Position numbers and translations under genes: made by a program
Assembly (NCBI GenBank): GCA_947646735.1
Contig: CANTFK010000153.1
Span: forward strand, 62,001-126,000
Source: Peronospora farinosa
Lineage: Eukaryota > Oomycota > Peronosporomycetes > Peronosporales > Peronosporaceae
Reading direction: 5' to 3'
DNA: 64,000 nucleotides
The notes under the pieces: generated by a model
What the model was told of the DNA's origin: nothing
What the model saw: only the letters and a program-made list of their open reading frames with translations
Databases searched by the model: none
Part shown: positions 11,310 to 23,871 of the stretch, one piece after another
Layout: each line of letters opens with the position of its first letter
Numbering within the stretch: position 1 is the first letter of the stretch

Positions 11310-14300
11310 GACGCTCGCCAGGTTTGAATCTGGTACGAGCCGAGCGTTCTAATTGTTGCATCTTTGCATATGTGGAGAAACAGCCCAAGGAGGGGACGGG
11401 TATTCCAGTTAAGATTGGAAATATATCGAAGATTGGAAATTACCCTGTGGTCCATGTTGCTTCTTTGAATGAACCTAATAGCTTTGTTCGAGAAAGTTCA
11501 GTAATGGAGCTGGACTTATTGCCAGGCGAGTCTAGGGGGTACTGGAAATACCACGCCCCTACTAAATGGTTCAGGCAAGCGAAAGCCTCTGGAAAGGTCA
11601 ACAACGACCATGCAAATTTGTTGTTCGATACTGGTGCCGAGATATCCATTCTGGATATCGCCTTTGCTCGTAAGGTAGGCTGCCAAATTGATGAAAGTGA
11701 ACGACAAGAATGTATTGGTATTGGGGAAGCCGTATACACCACGGAGGGACGCACTCGCATCAAGGTCACTCTGAATGGGAACTTGGTGTACATCTTTAAG
11801 GTGTGGGTAGGCCCTATGGTAGGCCAAGATGCAATTTTGGGGATGGACTTCATGGTACCAGCCGGTATCCGGTTAGACTTGGCCGACGGAGCTCTTTGCC
11901 TCCCCGATGAGGTCAGGGTACAGTTGACTGGGCGAAGGACACTGTATAATACGCGAGTATCGGATGTGAAATTGGGTCGGTATGTACAGATATCCGTTGG
12001 AGGATGTACGGAAGTGCCTCTCAAAAGGTCGATCTCAGAACAGTGGAAATTGTTGGTCACGAGAGGCGAACGATGGGTGACCACCATGATACAAGGGTTA
12101 GGACGTCGACCAATTTTGAAGATAACCAATGTCAGCCCTCGCCCCTTAACATTGCATGAAGATACTAAGGTAGGTATGTGGTTGACTAGGGAGCAAGTTC
12201 CAAGAACGCCAGGGTTTGTCTCGGTAGGCTCTCGAAGATATGCGGAATGGCTAAATCTGGCTTATGAATCTACTACCGACCAGGTCGACCATCAGGTCGA
12301 CCTAACGGAAGAGGAAGAGGGGCCACTAGTGGAGAGACCAGAGTATAAGACTCCGTCACACATCTTACAGCGACCGCAGGCCCCAACCCCAATGATGAAT
12401 ATAACACACCAACCGGTACCCGACAGTGAAGAACAACTGTGCGAAGAGAGGGTGAATTGGCAGGAGGGGACCGCCCAAAAGCGGAGTGTATTTGAAGAAG
12501 ACCTGCATACAGTGACCACCACCAATGAGAAGGAAGACAAACCGGTAGACTTGTTACAGGCAGATGACCAGGTGTATTCTTTCGAGAGTGGAGAACTTTG
12601 GGCCGAGGACATAAGGCCAGGGTGGGCGGTCGTACCGGAAGTGGACCCCTCATCCGAAGGCATTGCGTTAGAAGATATACAGATTCCAGACCCAGATGGG
12701 AACACTCCCGAAGAGGTGGACCGGTTGCGACAAATAATATGGAAGAAACGACATCTGCTGATGGGTAAAGGTAACGCCTTACCCCCGGCCGCCCGAGGAG
12801 TGATATGCGATATCGATGTAGGGAACGCAAGACCGATCGCGCAACACGTACGAAAGGTGGCCCCTCAATTCAGAGAGAAGCTAGCCGACCTGATCAAGGG
12901 ATTGTTATCAGCAAAGATCATTCAGCCTTCCACCTCGCCATGGGCCAGCCCAATTGTAATTATCGTGAAGAAGAATGGGGTCGATATTCGATTGTGTATC
13001 GACTATCGGTTGGTGAATGATCTTACCCAGCTCATGGTATACCCGATGCCGTTGATTAACGAATTACTGGGATGGAGCTTTATGGTACTGTTCTCTTGAT
13101 ATGGCGAGTGGTTTTTGGGTCGTCAGCATGACCGAAAGGGCGAGATTAATCTCAGCTTTCGTTACTCCACTGGGATTATTTGAATGGCTTCGGATGCCTT
13201 TTGGGCTTAAGAATGCGCCTCAGATATATCAAAGGTTGTTGGATAATGCGTTATATGGATTCTTACGGATTTCGCCAGGGGCTGCCACAGAGGAAACAGA
13301 GGATTTGTTCGCAACAGGGGAACCCGATGCAAAATCGAGCCTCTCAATATTGGGTCGACGATCATACATTGACGATATACTTGTTCCGGCAGAATCGTGG
13401 GACGTATTATGCCAGAAATTGGAGCGGCTGCTATACGTGTGTGACTATTGGAATTTGTCGGTCAGTGCCGTCAAGAGTACGTGGGGATGTCGGAAGGTCG
13501 AGTATCTTGGACATCGAGTCTCCAAGGAAGGGCTAGAGGCCCACCCAAAAGATCTTCAGTCTTTGGTCGACCTACCTCTACCGACAACACTGAAGGCTAT
13601 GCAGTCCTTTCTAGGAAGCCTAAATTACTACAGCAGGTACATCGAAGATTTTGCCATATACGCGTCGATCCTTTACGAACTGAGAGAGGTGGATTTTCAC
13701 GCTTGGAGATGCAAATTAAAGGCTAACGAGGAAGTGGCGGCCCAGGAAGACGACGAAGAAAAATGGTCGAAGGTACAAGTAGCGTTTGCCATGCTCAAGA
13801 ACAAGATTGCTACGGCGCCCATCCTACGACATTTCGACTCGGCTAGAGAGGCGGTCATCATTGTCTACGCAAGTGATTGGGCTATTTCGGCGTCGTTGGT
13901 GCAAAATTACGACGGCCTGTATATGCCGGTAATGTTTACGAGCCGAACCCTCAAGTCAAACGAGATGAACTATAGCACAGTGGAAAAGGAAGTGCTGGCG
14001 CTGCTACGGATATTGGAAACTTGCTTCACGATGTTGGTCACCCGACCTCTCAAAGTTCTGACGAGGCATTCTACACTAGCCTGGCTAGTAAAGTCTTTGG
14101 GGTTGCAAGGTCGCTTAGGAAACTGGGCCGCTCTGTTGTCACAGTGGACTTTGGAGATTGTGAAATGCAAGAAAGGCGAGGACCAGGTACTGGGGGCGTT
14201 AGCTGCCAGCATCACGCCTCGAGAGAATGTGGACTCAATTCTGTCGTCAATTGCTCCCAAGAAGCAATCCAGGCAAGTGGTCGACCTACCGACGCCCACA

Positions 14301-16511
14301 GTGGAACTAAATGAAGAACTGTATGTGATAAGTTTCGATGGGTCGGCCCGGGTGAAACAAGGGGGAGGTGCTTGCAGCGCTATTGTGTGGAGACTCCCTG
14401 CGTGGACTATAGTTGCAGCTGCATCGAAATATCTCGACAAGTCTACGGTGAATGAAGCTGAATATGAAGGCATGTTACTGGGTTTTGACCTGTTGGAGCC
14501 AATGGAGCGACGGCGTTTGATTATTTGTGGAGACTCCAATCTGGTTATAAGACAGATGCGTGGAGAGATTGAATGCAAAGCGTCAGGTTTATCCCCGTTG
14601 CGGGCCAAGGCGCTGAGTAAACTCCAGTCGTGGCCCAACCAGGCAGTCCTACATGTGAAACGAGATTGGAATCAGAGCGCAGACTAGTTGGCCAGTACAG
14701 CTTTACATTAGCAGCAAGGGGTCGAGTCGATACCAAGAGGAGAGTGGTCAGGTCTAGAAACAATCAATCGGCTGCCAGAGGTGCTGGTCCCTAGAGACCG
14801 AGGTCAGTCGGTCAAGGTATCTGCGGTGACGAGATCACGGCTCCCCGTCAAAATATCGGGAGAGGTTATGCAAGAAGATGTGTTACAACAACTCCGGATG
14901 GATAGGATCCGAGATGCGCAAGAAGAGGAGAGCTGGGTACGCGAGTTGAAGGCATATTTGCAAGGAGACTGGAAAGACTTGTCGGTGGAAGCGGCCAGAA
15001 ACTGCAGCAAAATGTCGGAGGATTACGAGATAAGTGAAGAGGGACTGCTGGTGTACTGCCCCGGCCAGAGAATCAAGGGAGACGACCGAGGCATAACTGC
15101 CAGATTGGTGATACCTGAGAGTCTCCAAGCCGACGTCCTCCATCACTATCATACGAGTTTGGAAGGCGGCCATCAGGGGATCGGACGTACTTATCATCGG
15201 ATCCGACGATATTGCCATTGGAGGGGTCTGTTCCGGAGTGTTCAGAAATATGTGGGTCAGTGCATAGATTGTGAGACTGGTAAAGGGAGACCCACTTTAC
15301 AAGGGAGGTCTCCGGGGAATGTTGAAGCGACGTACCCCATCCAAATTATCGCGATGGACCACATACCATCTCTCCCCAAGTCACATAAAGGAAACACGGA
15401 ACTACTGATCTGGATCGACCTGTTCACAGGTTATGTGATGGCTAAAGCAAGTGCGTCACGGACAGCCCAGACAGTGGCTGAGGGATATGAGGAATGCGTT
15501 TTCCGCCGTTTTGGTGCCAGTGAGACGATCCGTCACGATCGGGAACCGGGGTTTATGTCGGACTTCTTCCGAGCGTTCAGTCGTATGGTAGGTCAACGTC
15601 AGAGAGCGACCATGGCCTACCGACCTCAAGCGAACGGCACTGCGGAGAGAATGGTCCAGACTCTAACAAGATCGCTCAAGATGTACGTAGCCGACGTGGG
15701 ACAGCGATACTGGGATGAATACGCGGAACGATTAACGTTCGCGTCAAACACGGCCCAAGACAGAGTGCGAGAGGAAACACCGTTCTATCTGGTACATGGA
15801 TGGGATGCTAGGACCACTCTTGAGACTATTTTACCGGTGGTGAACACTCGACGTCGAGACTCAGGACCTCGGAGATGGAGATATCGGATTCAGAGTCACT
15901 ATCAGCGAGCAAGAGACCAAGTCAACGAGAATTTACGGGCGGCTAGTCAGGCTCGGGTGCAAGCACAAAATGAAGGGGTAGTCGGCCACGAAATTCAGCC
16001 AGGGACCCGGGTATGGCTATACTTGGACCGAGTGAAGGAGAGGTATGCCAAAAAATTGGCCCACCTATGGCACGGACCGTTCCGAGTTCAGGAGTTAGTT
16101 GGAGATCATGCGGTACGTCTGGAGTTACGAGGTACAGAATACAGACTATTCCCAATCGTGCACATCTCCAAGCTCAAGCCCGTCAGAGAGTTCCCCGATC
16201 GACCGAACAGCGAGCTGAAAGTGGATGGAACAGATCGAGTCGACTTCGATGAATGTCTGCTACCAGAAGACAGCTGGGTGCGGGAATTGGAAGAGGGCGA
16301 GTATGAAGTCGAAGAAATTTTAGAGAGTCGTACAGGCAAGAAGATTCGGTATGGGAGGCAACAACGAGAGTTCCTCGTGCAATGGAAGGGACACCCTGAC
16401 CCCTCGTGGGTGGACGAAGTGGATCTGAATTGCGGAGCCTTACTCCGGGACTTCAAGCGCAAGAACACAAGCCATAACCGCTTCGAAGTAATGCAAAGCC
16501 ATGAAAACTAG
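11246..16511 (+). pseudogene. Pol of element B: protease, RT, two RNase H, integrase, chromodomain
   Basis: Overlapping the end of gag, the frame 11246-13099 has an aspartic protease (LLFDTGAEISI near 11620, ILGMDF near 11840) and the RT fingers. The frame 13101-14687 resumes in RT (SLDMASGFW, then the catalytic YIDD near 13365), followed by RNase H and a second, N-terminally distinct RNase H (VISFDGSARVKQGGG, NEAEYEGML, GDSNLVIRQM) near 14320-14680. The frame 14781-16511 holds the integrase zinc finger (HHYHTSLEGGHQG..CIDC), core (MDHIPS, HDREPGF, PQANGTAERM) and tail, then a chromodomain (YEVEEILESR, FLVQWKGHPDPSWV) near 16300-16460. A frameshift near 13090 and two in-frame TAG codons (14685 and about 14709) break it, so it cannot yield one intact polyprotein without recoding. 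Confidence 0.88.
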
Positions 16512-16704
16512 CCGGCGGTAGCAAGTTTCTTGGAAGGTGGACCGAGTCCCTCAATGGTCGGCCCAGCCCCTCGTTGGAAGACTTGGGTCGCCTGCGGGGC
16601 GGCCTTGAATTTCCAAGAGTTAAGGGTATAGGAGAATGGAGAACAAAGGAGGTCGATTACCAAGATCAATCAGAACAGAAGAAGGTTCATGTTCAAGGGA
16701 AGAC

Positions 16705-18672
16705 TTAAACGGATGGCACAAACTTGCCTTTGAGGCGTGGAACTAGAGCGCCAGGATGGGGCACAGAAGACAAACGATACTGGGTGAGCCACGGCCACGC
16801 GGAATCCGACACCCGAAGGGCCTCAAGCAGGTCGACCGGGTCCGACCCCTCTTCACGACCAGGGAACCAATAAACCACACGGCGGGTTCGAGGAAGATGA
16901 CGGAAGAAGGGATCCAGGAAGATGTCGAGATCGCAGTGGCCCTTGCTCATCCCAATGAAGATAAGGTCGACCACCTCCCGCCAAGCTCGAGTTGCCCGAC
17001 TCCGACGCTTCTTCCGCGCGTTGTAGTAGGACGCGAGGAAAGAGTTCGCTCGCGCTTGGTCCTTGGAGGTCCACAAGCAGTGGGTCGCCTCCCAAAGAGC
17101 TTGACTATGATCTTCGTCAAACTGGATGTAGGCCGCTGCCAACTGGGCGAACCATCCAACAGGTCGGAAGGACACGGGCTGCATGGGAACACGAGCTTCC
17201 ACCCAAGGTTCCGCCGCTAGCAATCTCTGGATCATTGGAGGGTTCACCAACGACCTCTTACATTTGGGGGGCCGGTCGAGGTTTCCGTCCGGAGGGCCAA
17301 ACCAACCCCAAGGTAGATCCAGCTGGTCGACCAAGTCTGTGGAAGACATTGTAACAATGCACCACGAATTGACCAGGTCGACCGGCCAAGGTGCCACTTA
17401 CGCGGCGGAAAAGGTCTTCGACTGCATGTATCCGGGGATCATGGAGTCTCTGGGAAGCAGGCTGGAGTCGGCCAGAAGGGGCGAAGTGTTGTCCGCGACA
17501 GGAGGCGCACTCTTGTTTTTCTCCGCAGACGACTCGGTCTCCGAGTCCGATGTCCCGAACATCGCCCGTTTCAACGAGAGGCCGGTAGCCGAGGTAGTCC
17601 TCAATGGAGGAGTGGACGTCGACGGAAGACGTACAGGGTTCGCACTGGCAGGGCGCCGACTAGCAGAACGAGACTTGGCCAGAGCCGCCCGAAGGGTCTC
17701 GCTATCGTCGCTGAGGTCGTCGTCCGAAGACTCAAGCACGACAGGGGAACGACCACCAGAGACCGCAGACGGTGGTATCGCAGAGACGTCGGGCTTCGGA
17801 AGCTTGGAGGCTTTGGCGGGTACCCGGGGTGACGGCCGCCGGGACCGTTTACCAAGAGCTTTCGCCGGCCGCGAAGGGGAACATGCGGCCGGGGGCGAAG
17901 CTGCCGAAGGAGTAGCTGGTCCTGGAGGTGACCCGTCAGAGAAGTCGACATGGTCGAGCTCTGCGGCGAGAAGCGAGTACCGGCTTCGGATGTGGTCGAC
18001 CTTCCATCGCAGACGGTCCACTAGTGTAGTCTCGCGCTGGAGAGCTTCGCGAAGTTGGGCCACCAGCCGGGACTTGTCGCGCAGTGCCTCCTCCAACCGC
18101 TCACAACGAGTGGCCAACAAGGCGGCCGAAGGGGGAAGGACGCCTAGCCGACCCTCGCAGTCTTCGATGCGGCGGGAATGGGCGTCCGCGAGAGCTTGCA
18201 ATTCCCGCAAAGCTGCCCGTACGTTAACGGGTACGGAAGACGGACGGTCAACCATGGGGGTCGGCGTGACAGGAGCATCTGCTGTCTCGGCAGGAGGCAA
18301 AGCGGTGGAAACAGGAGAGCTGTGAACGACAACAGTTTCAGCAGCACTCAACGGCGAACACACCGGCCCGGGAGGGTCGGCCAAGGACGCCTCTCTACAT
18401 GGAGAGGCAACCGAAGGCGCGACGGCGATTGAAGTCGGCTCCTCAGATGGTGGGTCAGCGGACGGTGGGTCAGCAGATGAGGGGTTAGAACCAGGGGTGA
18501 TTGAAGGCGCTGGGGCGACCGAGGTCGGCTCTTCAGTCGGTGGATCAGCGGACGGTGGATCAGAAACAGGGGAAGACATGGCTGGACAGACACGAGTTAG
18601 AGGTGGAGGAGCTACAAAGGGGACAATGAAGGACCTACGTGACGAAGGAAGTGAAGACATGCGCGTGCTCAA
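16705..18672 (-). CDS. Long antisense ORF inside element B (655 codons with one in-frame TAA)
   Basis: On the minus strand, 18672-17398 encodes 424 residues, and after a single TAA the same frame continues to 16705 for about 230 more. It starts 35 bases from the 3' LTR, so the LTR could supply an antisense promoter. The N-terminal part is rich in Pro, Ser and Ala with repeated SADPPSEEPTSIA-like units; about residues 150-230 look coiled-coil (LRELQALADAHSRRIEDCEG); then come basic and Ser-rich acidic stretches (SSDDDLSDDSETL). The part after the TAA is compact and aromatic (ASYYNARKKRRSRATRAWREV, VVYWFPGREEGSDPV) and looks like a folded domain. The TAA lies in GCGTAAGTGG, a good splice-donor match, so an intron is possible. 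No known family was recognised. Confidence 0.55.
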
Positions 18673-18689
18673 TCCGTTGCACGGTTGAG

Positions 18690-18706
18690 CAAGTGCAGGG
18701 GGCGGC
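18690..18706 (+). other. Polypurine-rich tract before the 3' LTR of element B
   Basis: The bases just left of the 3' LTR read gcaagtgcagggggcggc, a G-rich tract in the position where plus-strand synthesis is primed. It is short and contains pyrimidines, so it is an imperfect match to a polypurine tract. Confidence 0.45.
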
Positions 18707-19847
18707 TGTGGTGAAGTGCTAATTTTGTGATATGGAGGTCCCGGACTCCAGTTGGATTCAGAGTATAGGCCGTGGGTCAGGGACAGGAAACCAGAGAGAC
18801 AGGGGCCTCAAAAGGGGAGCGACCGTTGGTGGAGGACAATCCGCAGGATTCGCCGAAGAAAAATCAGTATCAGGGTACCGGTTAACCGGTACCAAAGGGA
18901 GTTGATCATGGCCGCTCATTGATCGACCTGGCCCCTCGTTGGTCGACCCGGTCCCTCATTGGTAGACCTGGGGCCCTCATTGGTAGACCTGGTCCCTCGT
19001 CGGTCGACCCGGTCCCTCATCGATCGACCCAGTCCCTCGTTGGTCGACCCGGTCCCTCATCGGTCGATCTGGGTCCCTCGTTGGTTTACCTGGGTCCCTC
19101 ATTGGTTGACCTGGGTCCCTCATTGGTCGACCTCGGCCCCTCGGGGTTCAGCGACTCCTGACCAGTTGACACAAGGATCAGACTAGTCGACGCAAGGAAT
19201 CAGAGCTTCAGGCAAGGATAGAGTAAAGGAGTTAAAAGGATAGGACTATATTAAATACTACTCAATTTGCGATCTACGTGGCACGACTCCGTCACCCAAG
19301 AAGGACTTGTTCTAAGTTACTCACTGTTCCGGGAAGGGATATATTTTGGCCCCCCGTCGAAGACAGTCGTGTAGCGAAGTTCAAGGGCGAATAGAGCTCC
19401 AGGATATATTTGGCCTGTGAGCTCGTTCGAGTAGCAACACCCCCAAGACCCGCTATCGGAAGCGGTCTCCCTCACCTCAAGGTCCGGGAGCAACGTAAAG
19501 GTCAGGTGGTTAATACCCCTGAAACAGAAGGAAAAGGCCAGGGACGACAAGTGCCCCTGAAGAATTTGGCTCTAAGTCTACTCTCGACAAGGTCGATCGA
19601 GTGGCCACCTACCGGCCCACCGAGTGAAGCATATCCACTCGAGGCCCCCCCCAGGTCTACCTCCCTCAAGGCAGACATCTACATCGTCACCAAGTCCTCC
19701 GAAGAGTGCAACCCGCCAGCCGACGGGTACACAAGGTGAGAGAAGGTTTATACGCGGCATCGGGGTACCTCCTCCGACAGTCGGCAGTCCGGCACAGTGA
19801 GTGGTTTGGGGTCTCATCATACAATTTTGAGAACCCACTCCACCACA
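18707..19847 (+). repeat. 3' LTR of element B
   Basis: 1141 bases, TGTGGTG...CACCACA, almost identical to 7685-8826, including the minisatellite at about 18914-19143. It is followed by the target duplication ataa (19848-19851). Confidence 0.93.
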
Positions 19848-19851
19848 ATAA

Positions 19852-20690
19852 TATCTTGTTCACTACAGATTCGGCGGTGGTATTACAGAGGAGGTTCCGA
19901 ATCATTGTAATGAATGAATTCGCAGATTATAAAACCCTCATATAGATATATGCGCGCGACATTGTCATATGCCTTGCAAAAATCCAGCGATAAATTGCTC
20001 GGCTATCGACAAGCTTACGGTCTTGCTCATGTCTTGCCATGAGATCGTGTGCCATCATTATCATGACTGTTTGGACATTTGTCGTTCATGTAGATAATTG
20101 TTTTGAGCGCACTTATTTAATCCACAGTTTTTGTATTTTATGAGTTGACACCTTAATGACGATTTTGTAGCTTGACTGGAGCAACGCCATCGGTTAATGA
20201 TCCATTGCGTCCGTTGAGTTACCTTCTTTAGGAGTGAGATCATTAATTTGTTTAAAAAAGAGGTTGTGGCGTTCGTCCCTGCACTGTCGCTACCTATTTG
20301 TGACAAGTGCCGGTATAACAGAGCTGTGTAGATAATCAAGTTAGAAAAAGACTTTAAAGGATAGAAGCCTAATAGTTCTAACTAATGAATTGGCATAACG
20401 CTCCTTAGCTATATGGAATTAATTAATTGGATACCCACACTTCGTTCTATGGACTAAATAAAGTCTATTCGTTTGAAGAACTTGGGAGGGACTTCTAGTC
20501 ATCAAGCAAGAATCTTAAAAGGTTCAGAAAACCAATGCATAGAGTGAGTGCAAGATTAAAGTTAGTAGCTTAGAGGTGCGAGGAACCAACGCACGAAGTG
20601 CACAAAAGAAGCAAGATGATACAGGCTGATCTCTACAACTTAAAATGAGATCTGATTTTATTGGTGCATTAAGATTTAAGAACAAACCCA
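19852..20690. other. Non-coding flank of element B, no gene recognised
   Basis: This continues the sequence that was interrupted at 7684 by element B. It is AT-rich with only short frames and no recognised family. It may be part of an older decayed repeat that also occupies the left flank. Confidence 0.3.
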
Positions 20691-20699
20691 CCCTAAGTA

Positions 20700-23343
20700 C
20701 CCTACACTAGGTTCGTCACTATAATAGCAGACGTTATAGTAAATATAATATGCAGGCTTCTCTATTCAATGATGTGTCATCCAAACATCTGTGTATAATG
20801 TTATTAGTACGGCGATATCGGTTGTCAAGTCCTAACCGATATGGAACGGTATTACCGATACCGTATATCATCATACACGCTCAATACCTCCTTAACAAGA
20901 GTAAAAGATATGCAATGCATATAATTGCATATAATTACGCATATCTTACAACCGTGACGTAACGTTGGATGTAAATGTACTACCGCCGTGTAACCCGTTA
21001 CACTCTCCCCACTAGACTGACGCCCCCACAGAATATCATTCGACACATTTCTCATTGAGGTAATGCTTCGCGAACTTAAACCTCACGGTTGTTCACAGCA
21101 CACATAGAGCCTCCAGGCAATGAGTCCAAGACTCTTCGGGATCACCTTGAAAAGAGGTATCGAAGAAGCGTTTGATTGCGAAAGTGACACCGTCTACCTG
21201 GGACTCAATGGGATTCGACTAACCACTTTGAGTGTGAAGATGACTCTAGTCATGCATCCCATTCATTCCCTGAACGTAGTATCGCAAAAGACGCTAGCTA
21301 CGCTGCTCTCAGCGCTTAACATAATGCCAACGATGACTGTCATGAATCCGTGCGATGAGCAACAGCAACGCAGATTGCAGAGCTCAGCGCCGATAAAAGG
21401 GTGTGGCTCCAATCCAAGGTCAACGAAATTTAATCTAAACCATTGTCCGTGGTAGAATGTTTAAAGAAAGTGTCTGGCCACTCGATGTCGGCAGAAACCA
21501 CAGGACCTGAGACCACCACACCTGACATTATTGCAACGCGAGAGGCTATACGCCAGAGATATCTCGGGAAATGTATTGCCACGCAAAAAATATAGGGCAA
21601 ACCCGACTAGGCAAGCATGTGGTGCATCGGTTCCTCCCATATAAAATGTTCCCATCTTTTTATTCGCGGGTGAAACCGAGGAGGATGACAGCAATACCTT
21701 TATTCGCTGGGCGCATTATGCACGACGCTTGACCAGCATGTGAGCTCTACGAGCAAGAGCCAACGTGGCAAACGATCGCCTCGAGCGAAAGATGCGCTAT
21801 GATTACGCGAAGCTAAAGGCACGAGTCCAGTTGCGGTCGCCAAAATCGCGCTATGCGTCTACTACTCAGACCCAAGTGCCTCGATTATCATTGTAGCCGC
21901 ATATTCACGGCAGGTCTTGGCTGCAAGCTCGCCCGCTCTCACCATAACTGGTGAGAAACGCTATTGGTCGCGAGATGACACCGAGGTCAACGTTCAAAAT
22001 GTCATCGGCGTATGGGTAATCTTGTCGAAGGGTTATCTCGTACTCTTATTAGTTTCACGACTCAGAGTACCCACGCCACTTCAACAAATACTGGTTTAGA
22101 CCATAATAACGACGCTTCCGGAGAAGCGTCTCCACAGGAAACCTTTTATTTCATGTGGAAAAACTTTGCGACAGCTTACGCTTATTTAGTTTACGAAGTG
22201 AAGTGTCTCCGTGAGACACTGGACGTGATGCAGACATGTCTGCATGCGATGGAGCAGAAGTATCCTTGAATGGAGGGACAGCTAGACGTCCAAATACGGA
22301 TGTTACAACCTGCGGCAAAGCCGACTTCCCAAACATAAGTGCCTCCACATTCACGTGTGTCGGATACCGAAATGGCTTATGCAAACCAACATAGAACACA
22401 GGGTGTGTACGCAGTTTGCGCGATAGATTTAGCGCATACGCTAGGATCGTCTTAGACTCAATCGTAAAGAGACGAATAAAGCGTGGGCGCAACTTCGTCT
22501 CAAACACAGCAGACACTACTTCAGTGAATACATTTTAAGCATTTAGTAGTACGTAATATCCGACCTCCTACCTCTTGATACAGCCTCTGACCTTAGCATC
22601 CGCTTGTAACATTTGTTTTTCGTGGCTCTCAGCCATCGCGTCTTGCACAAGTCGTAAGCTATTAAGACGCGTCGCAAGAAAGTCCCTTTACTGTTTCTTA
22701 ACATAGCCGGGCTGACATCAGCAAGCGATCGGCAAATTTTTCCCCATCAAGCCCTATACCACGGAGTGGTAGCTTTAAAGGAGCGCGTGGGTGGGTGTGG
22801 CCGTTCAGTACAGCCAGTAAAGTCGTACACGGAGTTTTTGAACGTAGATTCAGCAACAGGAAGAATAGATCTTAAACGCCGAGGCGTATTAGCACAAATG
22901 TTGCGAAGGAGATCCTTAACAACGCGACTTACGCGTCATTTTGACCATCGGTCTGCGGATGATTCGCAGTGGACATGTCCAATTGGGTGCCTCGCACCTG
23001 AAAGACGGACTGACAAAACTTTCGTGATCGCGGTCGAAAACAATTGCCACCAAAAAGTCATTTTGGTGAAACACAAACACTCGATCGAAAAATAACTGCG
23101 CTGTAACTTTACCATCGATCTAGTCCAACACAGGCGATAAGTAAGCCATCTTTTTAAACGGTCAGTAAAGACCACCATATTTGTGTTTGTTTGCAAATCC
23201 TTCGGTAAGCCTAACACAGAATTCATACTTATAAGCTCCCAACATCCAGGATGAACCTGAAAGCTGGCCAGAGGCGCCTCCAAATGGGGCGAAGGCTTTA
23301 CCTGTTGACACGTTTCACAGTACGCACATATGTGCTCACCCAT
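20700..23343 (-). mobile_element. Inverted gypsy relic (element C)
   Basis: Read on the minus strand, integrase pieces at 23343-22151 are followed by a purine tract (agtggggagag, 21013-21003) and then by TGTAACGGGTTACAC from 21002 leftward, which is how a gypsy 3' LTR starts. The far end of that LTR could not be fixed (the left limit given is a guess), and no 5' LTR, gag or RT was found. The copy is truncated and strongly decayed. Confidence 0.55.
22151..23343 (-). pseudogene. Integrase remnant of element C
   Basis: The frame 23343-22936 reads the zinc-finger end and core start of a gypsy integrase (CETCQQVKPSPHLEAPL, then NSVLGLPKDLQ and VVFTDRLKRW in place of the usual MD..GLP and VFVDRLSK). 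The frame 22516-22151 reads the integrase tail (FETKLRPRFIRLF, LRTHPVFYVGLHKPF). The middle of the core is frameshifted and catalytic acids are lost. Non-functional. Confidence 0.7.
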
Positions 23344-23871
23344 TTATACAATCTAAGCCACCAATTACTTTGTCATACCGAGTTGTAACTCTTTTAACGA
23401 CACACCTCATAGAGAATGAGATACTTGCAGCTCCTTTACTTGCTTTTATTTACTGACAATGTGCAACGTTATTATTCGTACAGAAGTCGAAAGATGAAAT
23501 GCATTGCAATCAATTGATTCAATGGAACTTCTATCAAGAAATACATTTGCCTTTTGAAATATAGTTTACGAATATATAATTAGTAAGATTTCTTACACTA
23601 GTATATTCTCAAGCTTCAATCAAAACGCCATCCATCATAAATAGACGGATAGATTAATCTTAACGAGTGCATGATGCAGAAGCTCTTTACCTAATTGTTT
23701 CTAGCTAGATGAAGAGAAGGAACAAACCATCCATTTGAACAGTTACCACTTCAGTCTTGAAACACAAAAAGCTTCTCCCTTCAATCACTTCGTAATGATC
23801 AACAACGAAATGGTAAAACAACCAAACAGCATCACGACACTCTCAAATTTGCTTCCTTCCATTTTCTCAAG
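23344..23871. other. Upstream region of the secreted protease
   Basis: 528 bases, AT-rich, without a supported gene. The last 150 bases are CT-rich in places (ttctcccttcaatcacttcg, gcttccttccattttctc), as in oomycete core promoters, which often have a TCAYTYY-type initiator; no single site can be assigned with confidence. Confidence 0.35.

Larger units (their letters stand above)
7685..19847 (+). mobile_element. Young 12.2-kb chromodomain Ty3/gypsy retrotransposon (element B)
   Basis: LTRs at 7685-8826 and 18707-19847 both begin TGTGGTG and end CACCACA, a perfect 7-bp terminal inverted repeat. I counted about ten mismatches and one single-base length difference between them, so they are about 99% identical. 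A 4-bp target duplication (ataa, 7681-7684 and 19848-19851) flanks the unit. Inside are gag, a pol with protease, RT, two RNase H domains, integrase and chromodomain, and then a long antisense ORF. Despite its youth, gag and pol carry frameshifts and nonsense codons (see the gene entries), so it was probably mobilised in trans or copied from a defective parent. Assembly error is the alternative. Confidence 0.93.

Noticed and set aside
20990..21002. The palindrome gtaacccgttac as a transcription-factor site
   Set aside because: It is better explained as the terminal bases of a gypsy LTR next to a polypurine tract.
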